This document shows positions 9,278 through 16,613 of a DNA stretch of 58,406 nucleotides, one piece after another. Position 1 is the stretch's first letter. Each line of letters starts with the position of its first letter. The position numbers were made by a program, and so were the translations under genes. Source of the stretch: Parabacteroides sp. AM08-6 (GTDB lineage: Bacteria; Bacteroidota; Bacteroidia; Bacteroidales; Tannerellaceae); assembly GCF_003473295.1 (NCBI RefSeq), contig NZ_QRMP01000023.1:1-58406 (forward strand). Direction: 5' to 3'. The notes under the pieces were generated by a model, which did no database searches, was not told the origin of the DNA, and saw only the letters and a list, made by a program, of their open reading frames with translations.

Positions 9278-10175
9278 AATCGTTTATTAGGACATTGTAT
9301 TTATTCAATAGCATCACGGGATGATAAGATTCCTTCGCTTTCCGGAGTCCGGGGTCTCCCGCGTCCTCTTCCCTGTTTATATAGGCAAGAGAAGGATATG
9401 TTTCTTTCATATCTTTTGAAAAAGACATATTTATCATTTCATAAAGCCCGTTTAAATTCCGATCCGCTTTTTCGATATGGACATACAAGACATCTTCGAT
9501 GATTTCACCCATTGTAAAGGCTACAACCTTACCTTCCACCCGCATACAGGCCCCGACGAACCCCATATAGAAATAGTGTTTCAATATATCACAAGTCATC
9601 GACAGCTCCTGATTGAATATCGCACCGCCCTTTTCATTCAGCCGGCAGAATTCCTGATAAAAGTCCAACACATCCGAAAGATTGCTTTCATCAATTCTCT
9701 CATAAGAATAATCCGGATAACTGGCCCTGAAGCTATTCACATGATTCCGTTTCTTACTATATTTCTTACCTTTCAATTCTGCCAAATCCTCTATATCGTA
9801 CACATAATCGAACCAGTCTTCCAGCGGTTTACTTACATGTGGAAGAGGTATTTGTTCCAACATCGCTTCCGGGACAGCAGAAAGCAAAAACGGCAAATGA
9901 TGATATTTACAATACGTATGAAGCACTTCCAGCGAATCGGCAAGCGACAAAGCTCCCAAAGGCAGGGAAAACGCAACTTTAGACAGATTATCTTCGGACA
10001 CTCCTTTGATGAAAAGGGTATCTTTATATATAGCATACTCATATTTAAAATATGAAACCCACATATAAATACCCCCTATCGTAAAATCACATGTCCTGTA
10101 AGTCTGATTATAAAGAAACGACTTTATCACGGGGAGATCATTTAATGTGATTTGCTTAAACTCAAGCATTTCCAT
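9270..10175 (-). CDS. DUF2156 domain protein (phosphatidylglycerol lysyltransferase C-terminal-like)
   Basis: A 301-aa soluble protein of the DUF2156 family, a double GNAT-fold related to the catalytic part of MprF-type aminoacyl-lipid synthases and to Fem transferases. Recognisable stretches are KGKKYSKKRNHVNSF at about 134-148, VVAFTMGEII at about 218-227, and YINREEDAGDPGLRKAKES near 261-279, a family signature. There are no membrane segments, unlike full MprF. It is first in a two-gene operon with the GNAT fusion. I infer transfer of an acyl or aminoacyl group to a lipid or cell-surface molecule; the acceptor is unknown. Confidence 0.82.
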   Translation of the reverse strand: MEMLEFKQITLNDLPVIKSFLYNQTYRTCDFTIGGIYMWVSYFKYEYAIYKDTLFIKGVSEDNLSKVAFSLPLGALSLADSLEVLHTYCKYHHLPFLLSAVPEAMLEQIPLPHVSKPLEDWFDYVYDIEDLAELKGKKYSKKRNHVNSFRASYPDYSYERIDESNLSDVLDFYQEFCRLNEKGGAIFNQELSMTCDILKHYFYMGFVGACMRVEGKVVAFTMGEIIEDVLYVHIEKADRNLNGLYEMINMSFSKDMKETYPSLAYINREEDAGDPGLRKAKESYHPVMLLNKYNVLINDYD

Positions 10176-10319
10176 ACAATCTCAAAAATCAAGTTTAGAT
10201 GAATAATACATTTACTTTTTGTTCATAACAAAAACAATCGAAAACGTTTTTTGTTCAAAGGTCTTATTTTGTATCCTCTTCCCAAACGAAATGGCCGGAA
10301 ATTTATCCTAAAGAATACT

Positions 10320-10354
10320 AAAAAGGCCGTCACAAATAATTCTGTAACGGCCTT
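10320..10354 (-). terminator. Intrinsic terminator of the tRNA
   Basis: On the minus strand AAGGCCGT pairs with ACGGCCTT, followed by TTTTT, directly after the tRNA 3' end. Confidence 0.85.
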
Positions 10355-10356
10355 CG

Positions 10357-10430
10357 TGGTCCCACTTGGGCTTGAACCAAGGACTCCCTGATTATGAGTC
10401 AGGTGCTCTAACCAACTGAGCTATGGGACC
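10357..10430 (-). tRNA. tRNA with CAU anticodon (Met, or Ile2 with lysidine)
   Basis: A complete cloverleaf on the minus strand: acceptor GGTCCCA/TGGGACC, D arm with AGTTGGTTA loop, anticodon arm CCTGA-CTCATAA-TCAGG with anticodon CAT, T arm CTTGG-TTCAAGC-CCAAG. The discriminator base is A and CCA is not encoded. It is not an initiator type, because the anticodon stem lacks the three G-C pairs. Elongator Met and AUA-reading Ile2 both have CAU in DNA. The C4-G69 and C5-G68 pairs resemble the TilS recognition elements known from E. coli tRNA-Ile2, so Ile2 is a real possibility. Confidence 0.95.
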
Positions 10431-10459
10431 TTTTCAGAGGCTGGCTCTGAAATCGGGTG

Positions 10460-10491
10460 CAATATTACGACTTATTATCGAGATATGCAAA
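10460..10491 (-). promoter_or_regulatory. Promoter of the CAU tRNA
   Basis: On the minus strand TTTG (10488-10491), a 20-nt spacer and TAATATTG (10460-10467, one mismatch to TAnnTTTG) give the expected Bacteroidetes -33/-7 spacing, about 30 nt before the tRNA. Confidence 0.65.
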
Positions 10492-10558
10492 TGTTAAGTT
10501 GGAAAACTTGCGTTATTTTGGATTCGCCTTAGTGGAATGAACCCAATCTCCTTCCTTT

Positions 10559-10662
10559 AATATCAGAACGCCACCGACAATCCCCCAGTGCCATCGTAGT
10601 GGCACTGGAGTGCCACAGGCATGGCATTGTTGTGCCACTACGATGGCACTGCGAATACATTC
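10559..10662 (-). repeat. Hairpin-array repeat, copy 2 (inverted, central hairpin flipped)
   Basis: Same family as 42-143. Arms are at 10586-10606 and 10632-10651, with the same three-unit AGTGCCA/TGGCACT structure. Its flanks are in the opposite orientation to copy 1 (CGAATACATT on the right, CCACCGACAATC on the left), yet the central unit with loop CAGGCA reads the same way on the + strand. Relative to its flanks the centre is therefore inverted. It lies downstream of prfB. Confidence 0.85.
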
Positions 10663-10666
10663 GGAA

Positions 10667-10691
10667 CAAAAAAAGGCTTGGTCCGCAGACC
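10667..10691 (-). terminator. Possible prfB terminator
   Basis: A short GGTC/GACC hairpin touches the prfB stop codon and is followed within a few bases by seven T on the minus strand. The stem is weak; the hairpin array just beyond may help. Confidence 0.4.
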
Positions 10692-11819
10692 TATTTTTCG
10701 GCTGCGGCATCCTCTGCGGCAAACTCCATCAGGTATGCTTTGATAAAATCATCGATTTTTCCATCCATCACACCATTCACATCGGAGGTTTGATAGTTTG
10801 TACGATGGTCTTTCACGCGACGGTCGTCGAAAACATAACTGCGGATTTGGGAACCCCACTCGATTTTCTTCTTGCCGGCTTCTACTTTCGCCTGCTCTTC
10901 CATGCGGTGCTTCAATTCTTTATCGTACAAGATGGAACGCAATTGGCGCATCGCATTTTCACGGTTCTTAGGTTGATCGCGCGTTTCCGTATTTTCAATC
11001 AGGATTTCTTCCTCTTCGCCCGTGTACGGGTCTTTAAACTGATAACGCAGGCGGACACCGGACTCTACCTTGTTTACATTCTGTCCACCGGCGCCTCCCG
11101 AGCGAAAAGTATCCCAGGAAATAGCTGCCTGGTCTATTTTTACTTCGATAGTATCATCAACCAAAGGAGTGACAAAAACGGAAGCAAAAGAGGTCATTCG
11201 TTTACCTTGCGCGTTATAAGGCGAGACGCGTACCAGACGATGAACGCCATTTTCACATTTCAGGTAACCATAAGCATATTCGCCCTCAATATTGAGAGTA
11301 GCGGTCTTAATGCCGGCCTCATCGCCGTCCTGATAGTTGGCTACCGATATTTTATAATTGTTTGATTCCGCCCAACGCGTATACATGCGAAGCAACATCG
11401 AAGCCCAGTCCTGACTTTCCGTGCCTCCGGCGCCGGAATTGATTTTCAGGACACAACTCATCTGATCGGCTTCCTGGCGCAACATATTGCGGAATTCCAG
11501 GTTTTCAATCAGCAGAATGGCTTTCCCATACGCTTCGTCCACCTCTTCTTCGGTCGTAATTTCTTCTTTCACATAATCATAAGCCAACTGCAACTCTTCC
11601 GCCGCCGCATGTACCTCGTTATAAAGTTGAATCCACTTTTTCAATTCCTTTACCTTCTTCATCTGGATTTCGGCGCGTTTGGCATCCTCCCAGAAGCCGG
11701 GGTCATGAGTTCGCAATTCTTCTTCTTCCAACTGGATGGTCTTGCCATCTATGTCAAAGATACCCCCTCAGCGCTTGCTCGCGCTCCAACACGTTACGTA
11801 GCTGGTCTGATGTTATCAT
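10691..11819 (-). CDS. prfB: Peptide chain release factor 2, with programmed +1 frameshift
   Basis: RF2 releases finished peptides at UGA and UAA. The gene is read in two frames. It starts at ATG 11819-11817, reads 21 codons and meets an in-frame TGA at 11756-11754. The site is the classic one: AGGGGG (11768-11763), then TAT CTT TGA C. A +1 slip at CTT continues with GAC ATA GAT, giving about 375 aa. The GGQ catalytic motif is at residues 244-246 in SGGAGGQNVNK. The stop-codon recognition tripeptide is SPY (about 199-201) rather than the SPF of E. coli RF2. Low RF2 lets UGA stall and so favours the slip, an autoregulatory loop. A -7 box lies upstream at 11852-11859. Confidence 0.97.
11753..11768 (-). 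promoter_or_regulatory. RF2 programmed +1 frameshift site
   Basis: On the minus strand an internal Shine-Dalgarno-like AGGGGG is followed, after TAT, by the slippery CTT and the stop TGA with a C after it. The arrangement equals the known bacterial RF2 recoding signal and explains why the two reading frames join. Confidence 0.95.
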
Positions 11820-11851
11820 ATTCTTTCTTTTTATTTTATAATTCGAGGCGA

Positions 11852-11859
11852 CAAAGATA
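11852..11859 (-). promoter_or_regulatory. -7 promoter box of prfB
   Basis: TATCTTTG on the minus strand, an exact TAnnTTTG match, 33 nt before the prfB ATG and downstream of the acyl-CoA ligase stop. Confidence 0.65.
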
Positions 11860-11875
11860 CTAATTTTTACGAGAC

Positions 11876-13681
11876 TTAATCCTCGTACATTTTCTCTATC
11901 TTCTCAGCATGTTTCTGCAGAACGACCGGACGACGCAGCTTAAGTGTATCCGTCAGCTCGCTACCCATCACGAACGGTTCGGATAAGAGGGTGAAACGCT
12001 TAATCTTCTCGTATGAAGCCAGATTTTTCTGATGTTCTTCCACGCGCGTCTCAATCATCCGGATAATCTCTTTGTTATTAACCAAATCTTCGCGGCTACT
12101 GTATCGGATGCCTTTTTCTTCCGCATACTTTTCGAGCAGCGGGTAAGCCGGGACAATCAATGCACTGACAAATTTACGCTGGTCGCCGATAACTGCAATC
12201 TGTTCGATATATTGGTCTCCACTCATCAACGACTCAATTGCCTGGGGAGCTATATATTTGCCGTTGGATGTCTTATACAAGTCTTTGATACGTTCCGTAA
12301 AGAACAACGTGTCACCTTCCAAACGGCCGGCATCGCCAGTCCGGAAAAATCCGTCGTCGGTAAAAGATTTGGCATTTTCGTCCGGCTTATTATAGTAACC
12401 GGAAGTCACAGTTTTTCCTTTTACCAAGATTTCTCCATTTGTTTCATCTATCTTTACTTCCACCCCCGGCATTACTTTGCCTATCGAACCGAACTGAAAG
12501 CCTATTTCAGGATAGAAACATACGGTTGCTGTTGTCTCACTCAGGCCGTAACCGTATGCAATCGGAATATTTACCGATTGAAGGAACTCATTTATCGTAT
12601 CCGACAAAGGTGCTCCGGCCACAGGGAAGAAACGCCCGCGTTCAATACCCAATACGCGTTTCAGTAAATTGAATACCGTATGATTATAAAACTTAAATTT
12701 CAGGGCCAGTCCCAGAGGAGCCTTAATTTCCTTATTCTTATATTCCAGATTATATAAACGGCCTGTTTCGATTGCGTCCAAAAAAATCTTTTTCATTAAG
12801 GGAGAAGATGTATTAATCTTTTCGTGCACACCGGCATAAACCTTTTCCCAGAACCGGGGGACATTACACATCAAAGTAGGATGCACTTCCGGCAACGTTT
12901 TCTGTATCATCTTGGGGTCCTGGTTAATCGCGACAGTCACCCCTTTATGCAAGCAATAGTAAGTCCATGCCTTTTCAAAAATATGTGTCAGAGGCAAAAA
13001 AGACATGGATAAATCCTTATCTGTAACCATCGGCAAACGAACATCATGAATTCGCATCGCTTCCTGATAATTGGAATGATGCAACATGACTCCTTTGGAC
13101 TCGCCTGTCGTACCGGATGTATATATAATGGTAGCCAAGTCTTCAGGTACAGCCTCGTTCATCCTGATTTTTACCGTAGATTCAATAGGAGCGTTGTCAC
13201 CCAAACGCAAAAAATCATCAAAATAAATAGAAGTCTTATCTTCCGGATTCAACTTCACGGCAGAGTCGAACACAATCAACCGTTTCAGTATTTGTGAGTC
13301 TTTCTGAACCTTAAAAGCATTGTTATACTGTAACTGTTCCCCCACAAACAATGTATGTATTCCGGCATCATTAATTATATACTCGATTTGCCCCGGCGAG
13401 TTCGTTGCATACATGGGAATGGACACGGCACGATTTGCATAAGCTCCGAAATCCGTATACAAACATTGAGGCATATTCTGGGAATAAACCCCGATATTCT
13501 CCTGAACCCCTATGCCAAACTCAGCCATAGCTTTAGCTGTCAGCATAACCTTGTCGGAGAATTCCCTCCAAGAGATTTTCAACCATTTCCCGGTTGTATT
13601 ATCACGGTGTTTTAAGGCAGTACGGGAGCCATATTTATCTGCTTGACGATGAATCAACTCGGCATAGTGATAGTAAATCAT
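11876..13681 (-). CDS. Long-chain fatty acid-CoA ligase (AMP-forming)
   Basis: A 601-aa member of the acyl-adenylate synthetase superfamily, long-chain FadD/Faa type. It activates free fatty acids to acyl-CoA through an acyl-AMP. The phosphate-binding loop YTSGTTGESKG is at residues 187-197, the adenine-binding motif YGYGLSET at about 395, and the hinge region FRTGDAGRLEGD with ERIKDLYK follows near 450-475. Length is normal. It carries no signal peptide and no clear membrane helix, so it is cytoplasmic or peripheral. It is transcribed toward prfB from a -7 box at 13706-13713; prfB has its own promoter. Chain-length preference is not readable here. Confidence 0.92.
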   Translation of the reverse strand: MIYYHYAELIHRQADKYGSRTALKHRDNTTGKWLKISWREFSDKVMLTAKAMAEFGIGVQENIGVYSQNMPQCLYTDFGAYANRAVSIPMYATNSPGQIEYIINDAGIHTLFVGEQLQYNNAFKVQKDSQILKRLIVFDSAVKLNPEDKTSIYFDDFLRLGDNAPIESTVKIRMNEAVPEDLATIIYTSGTTGESKGVMLHHSNYQEAMRIHDVRLPMVTDKDLSMSFLPLTHIFEKAWTYYCLHKGVTVAINQDPKMIQKTLPEVHPTLMCNVPRFWEKVYAGVHEKINTSSPLMKKIFLDAIETGRLYNLEYKNKEIKAPLGLALKFKFYNHTVFNLLKRVLGIERGRFFPVAGAPLSDTINEFLQSVNIPIAYGYGLSETTATVCFYPEIGFQFGSIGKVMPGVEVKIDETNGEILVKGKTVTSGYYNKPDENAKSFTDDGFFRTGDAGRLEGDTLFFTERIKDLYKTSNGKYIAPQAIESLMSGDQYIEQIAVIGDQRKFVSALIVPAYPLLEKYAEEKGIRYSSREDLVNNKEIIRMIETRVEEHQKNLASYEKIKRFTLLSEPFVMGSELTDTLKLRRPVVLQKHAEKIEKMYED

Positions 13682-13705
13682 AATTCTTCATTTTGATTGA
13701 TTGGG

Positions 13706-13713
13706 CAAAAATA
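13706..13713 (-). promoter_or_regulatory. -7 promoter box of the acyl-CoA ligase
   Basis: TATTTTTG on the minus strand, exact TAnnTTTG, 24 nt upstream of the start codon. Confidence 0.6.
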
Positions 13714-13883
13714 ATCTTTTCTATTCTAAATAGTCACCAGTTCAGCCTCTTTTTTACACACTAACGGGCATTTTGTGCAGTTTCGGGAACGAAAAGTGCT
13801 CTTTTCTGCTATTCTATCAAGGAATATATAGTTAATTTATGATAAATATAGTAGTATGTATTGCATAGTACATAGGTAATACA

Positions 13884-13891
13884 TATTTTTG
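13884..13891 (+). promoter_or_regulatory. -7 promoter box of the PadR-PspC operon
   Basis: TATTTTTG, exact TAnnTTTG, 19 nt upstream of the PadR start codon. Confidence 0.65.
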
Positions 13892-13910
13892 CAATATAAA
13901 ATTATATACA

Positions 13911-14237
13911 ATGAATGCAGAGAATGTAAAATCACAGATGAGAAAGGGGACGCTGGAATATTGTATCCTGTTGCTTCTCCGAAAAGAACCGGCATACACC
14001 TCTGACATTATCCAGAAGTTGCAGGAAGCCAAACTGATTGTAGTGGAAGGTACTTTATACCCTTTATTGACGCGATTGAAAAATAGCGAACTATTAAGCT
14101 ATCAATGGATAGAATCCACGCAAGGACCACCCCGAAAGTATTACCAGCTCACCCCGAAAGGCGAAGAATTCCTCGGAGAGTTGGAAATATCCTGGCAAGA
14201 GCTGAATGATACAATCAACCACATCAGAAACAATTAA
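13911..14237 (+). CDS. PadR family transcriptional regulator
   Basis: A 108-aa winged-helix repressor of the short PadR type. The N-terminal RKGTLEYCILLLLRKEPAYT, the helix YTSDIIQKLQEAKLIVVEGTL and the wing region LSYQWIESTQGPPRKYYQLT are typical of the family. PadR proteins bind as dimers and often sense membrane-active compounds or small ligands. It lies 12 nt upstream of the PspC-domain gene, a pairing that is common in Bacteroidetes, and probably controls that operon, including itself. Confidence 0.92.
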   Translation: MNAENVKSQMRKGTLEYCILLLLRKEPAYTSDIIQKLQEAKLIVVEGTLYPLLTRLKNSELLSYQWIESTQGPPRKYYQLTPKGEEFLGELEISWQELNDTINHIRNN

Positions 14238-14249
14238 ATTAAAAAAACA

Positions 14250-15338
14250 ATGAAGAAGACACTTACGGTTAATTTGGGAGGAACGGTTTTCCACATTGAC
14301 GAAGATGCATACCAATTATTAGACAAATATCTGTCGAACTTGCGGATACACTTCCGCAAAGAAGAAGGTTCGGAAGAAATTATGAACGATTTCGAAATGC
14401 GTATTTCGGAATTACTGAGCGAACGAGTACGCTTGGGGTATGAAGTTATCACACTCGAAAATGTTGAAGAGGTTATTAAACGCATGGGAAAACCGGAAGA
14501 CCTTTTCGATAACGAACACGAAGAGAGCCAGGAAGAGGCCAAATCGCACATTTTTCAGGAAGGGGAAGTGCAAGGAGGCAAAAAACGCTTGATGCGTGAT
14601 CCGGACGATTATATATTAGGAGGTGTAGCCGGAGGTATTGCCGCCTATATGGGCTGGGATACCACAACTGTTCGCTTGTTTATGATTTTATTGTTGTTCG
14701 TACCTTATGCACCGGTTGTACTGCTGTATATCATTTTGTGGCTGGTTATGCCTCAAGCGCGTACGGCAGCCGACAAATTAATCATGAGAGGAAAAAGCGT
14801 CACCCTCGAAAATATAGGAAAAACGGTAACCGACGGCTTCGAAAAGGTATCCAATAATGTAAACGATTATATGAGTTCCGACAAACCACGCTCCACTTTG
14901 CAAAAACTGGCAGACCTGTTTGTCACGGTAATCGGGTTCTTACTCAAATTCCTGGCCATATTGGTAGGTATTATCCTATTACCGATATTGCTATTGATTG
15001 TTTTCGTCTTGATTGTCATGATGTTCGCACTGTTTGTAGGGGGAACCGGAATCCTTTATCACCTATCTCCATTCGGAATGGATTTATATTCAGGCGTTCC
15101 GGTACCATTAGCAATCATGGGGTGCATCGGCATTATCCTATTGATTGGCATCCCCGTATTCGCACTGGCTTTTGCGATATGCGGACAGTTGTTCAAGTTG
15201 AGACAATTACCGGAACCGGCACGTTGGACGCTCATTATCCTATGGGTTATTTCATTGATACTTTGCATCGTCTATTTCTACCAGACCGGAATAAACGGTT
15301 GGAGCTGCCTACATTGGCAACATCTTTTTGATATATAA
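14250..15338 (+). CDS. PspC domain membrane protein
   Basis: A 362-aa inner-membrane protein. Residues about 1-90 form a soluble domain (MKKTLTVNLGGTVFHIDEDA). The PspC domain is at about 108-170, with RLMRDPDDYILGGVAGGIAAY followed by the first membrane pair. Several more helices occur at about 225-310 and near 325-350. PspC-domain proteins are linked to envelope stress responses and sometimes to toxin-antitoxin behaviour. The PadR partner upstream suggests stress-induced expression. No PspA gene is nearby. Confidence 0.9.
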   Translation: MKKTLTVNLGGTVFHIDEDAYQLLDKYLSNLRIHFRKEEGSEEIMNDFEMRISELLSERVRLGYEVITLENVEEVIKRMGKPEDLFDNEHEESQEEAKSHIFQEGEVQGGKKRLMRDPDDYILGGVAGGIAAYMGWDTTTVRLFMILLLFVPYAPVVLLYIILWLVMPQARTAADKLIMRGKSVTLENIGKTVTDGFEKVSNNVNDYMSSDKPRSTLQKLADLFVTVIGFLLKFLAILVGIILLPILLLIVFVLIVMMFALFVGGTGILYHLSPFGMDLYSGVPVPLAIMGCIGIILLIGIPVFALAFAICGQLFKLRQLPEPARWTLIILWVISLILCIVYFYQTGINGWSCLHWQHLFDI

Positions 15339-15365
15339 TATTTGTTTATAATTTGATTGTGTGTT

Positions 15366-15403
15366 AAAAAAAGAAGGCCGTCCTGTCTCAGGAGGGCCTT
15401 TCT
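15366..15403 (-). terminator. Intrinsic terminator between PspC gene and the candidate small RNA
   Basis: AAGGCC-g-TCCTG-tct-CAGGA-g-GGCCTT forms an 11-bp stem with one mismatch. On the minus strand seven T follow, a strong terminator; on the plus strand only TTTCTTC follows, so it can also serve the PspC gene weakly. Confidence 0.8.
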
Positions 15404-15496
15404 TCTAAGGTTAACAAATTTATGAGTAAAAACCACTAATGAATCATGTTCAATAACGCTCTTCCATGCTATGAAAATTAACACACGGAAAGAAGC
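15366..15496 (-). ncRNA. Candidate small RNA (about 130 nt)
   Basis: The minus strand carries a complete transcription unit without a convincing ORF: an exact -7 box TATATTTG (15502-15509), about 130 nt of unassigned sequence, and a strong hairpin with a T7 tail. It lies between the 3' ends of the PspC and HIT genes. Only very short ORFs exist within it (for example a 5-codon MEERY). I do not recognise the RNA family; 6S RNA is one class to test. Confidence 0.5.
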
Positions 15497-15501
15497 GGTT
15501 A

Positions 15502-15509
15502 CAAATATA
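15502..15509 (-). promoter_or_regulatory. -7 promoter box of the candidate small RNA
   Basis: TATATTTG on the minus strand, exact TAnnTTTG, pointing away from HIT and into noncoding sequence. No clear -33 TTTG. Confidence 0.5.
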
Positions 15510-15544
15510 CGTGATTTTTTTTAATATAAAACATTTTACAATCT

Positions 15545-15940
15545 TTATTTAAAAGCATTTCTTATCCGCGCCGCTGTGTCGGCAAGAACCTCTTGTGTAA
15601 CATCCAATTTTTTACCACCGAAATACATATCAGATTCTTTCGTAATCGGAATCAAATGGATATGCGCATGCGGAACTTCCAGCCCCATCACTGCCAATCC
15701 AATCCGTTTACAAGGAATAGCCGTCTCCTGTGCAGCAGCTACCCGTTTGGCAAAAGCCATCATACGTCCGAGCATAGGATTTTCTATGTCGAAAATATAA
15801 TCTATCTCTTCCTTAGGAATTACCAACGTATGCCCCATAGCCACCGGATTGATATCCAGGAAGGCAAAGAATTCTTCGTCTTCCGCCACTTTATGACAAG
15901 ATATTTCGCCTGCCACAATTCTGCTGAATATTGATGCCAT
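15545..15940 (-). CDS. HIT family nucleotide-binding protein
   Basis: A 131-aa histidine-triad hydrolase or transferase of the HINT/HinT branch. The triad HAHIHL is at residues 91-96 (H91, H93, H95), and the N-terminal SIFSRIVAGEI with FLDINPVAMGHTLVIPK is typical. Such enzymes hydrolyse adenosine phosphoramidates or related AMP-lysine conjugates. It begins 11 nt after the greA stop, so the pair forms an operon. It is cytoplasmic. Confidence 0.94.
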   Translation of the reverse strand: MASIFSRIVAGEISCHKVAEDEEFFAFLDINPVAMGHTLVIPKEEIDYIFDIENPMLGRMMAFAKRVAAAQETAIPCKRIGLAVMGLEVPHAHIHLIPITKESDMYFGGKKLDVTQEVLADTAARIRNAFK

Positions 15941-15951
15941 ATTAAATAAAA

Positions 15952-16422
15952 TTAAATCGATATATCCATAATTTCAAAACGCATAATCCCTGACGGTACC
16001 TGAATATCCACAACATCACCGACTTTCTTCCCCATCAGCCCTTTAGCTATCGGAGTACTGACAGCAATCTTACCCTCTTTCAGGTTCGCTTCCGAGTCGG
16101 AAACCAGTGTATATGTCATTACCATATTATTTTTCACATTCTTAATCTTCACTTTATTCAGAATCTGAACTTCGTCTGTTTTAACACGCGATTCATCAAT
16201 CAAACGCGCATTTGAAATCAGCCCCTTCAACTGGGCCAGTTTCGCTTCCATGATACCCTGAGCCTCTTTGGCAGCATCATATTCTGCATTTTCAGACAAA
16301 TCACCCTTATCACGAGCCTCCGCTATCTGAGCAGAGATTTCCGGACGCTTTACAGTCTCCAGGTAGTTGATTTCGGCTAAAATTTTATCGTAGCCTTCCT
16401 TTGTCATATAGCTGACAGCCAT
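15952..16422 (-). CDS. greA: Transcription elongation factor GreA
   Basis: A 156-aa GreA. It rescues backtracked RNA polymerase by stimulating transcript cleavage through the secondary channel. The N-terminal coiled-coil holds the acidic tip DKGDLSENAEYDAAKEAQ (about 40-57), and the C-terminal FKBP-like domain ends in DVVDIQVPSGIMRFEI. I chose ATG 16422 over one 45 nt upstream because the minus strand has AGGAGG 8 nt before it and the protein then starts like other GreA (MAVSYMTKEGYDKI). A near -7 box (TTTATTTG, 16465-16472) overlaps the T-run of the terminator of the gene upstream. Confidence 0.96.
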   Translation of the reverse strand: MAVSYMTKEGYDKILAEINYLETVKRPEISAQIAEARDKGDLSENAEYDAAKEAQGIMEAKLAQLKGLISNARLIDESRVKTDEVQILNKVKIKNVKNNMVMTYTLVSDSEANLKEGKIAVSTPIAKGLMGKKVGDVVDIQVPSGIMRFEIMDISI

Positions 16423-16470
16423 ACTAAATCCTCCTAATATTAAAATGTTATTATGATTACTTCGCAAATA

Positions 16471-16515
16471 AAAAAAAGAATCCCGACCAACAACTTGGCC
16501 GGAACTCCTTCTTTT
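16471..16515 (-). terminator. Terminator of the thioredoxin-like lipoprotein gene
   Basis: On the minus strand a 10-bp stem (two G-U pairs, loop GTTG) with an outer AAGAA/TTCTT extension is followed by eight T. It ends about 50 nt before greA, so most greA transcription must start within this short gap. Confidence 0.8.
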
Positions 16516-16613
16516 CCTATTTAAGACTTTGCAAATATAGCGCTTCTTTTTAATATGCGCAACTCCGGCAAAGTGCTTTACAACATATAAATCTGAATGT
16601 TAACAATTATACC

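Noticed and set aside
10610..11365. Plus-strand open frame (251 codons) over prfB
   Set aside because: It begins inside the hairpin repeat and covers the catalytic part of RF2 antisense; no supporting features.
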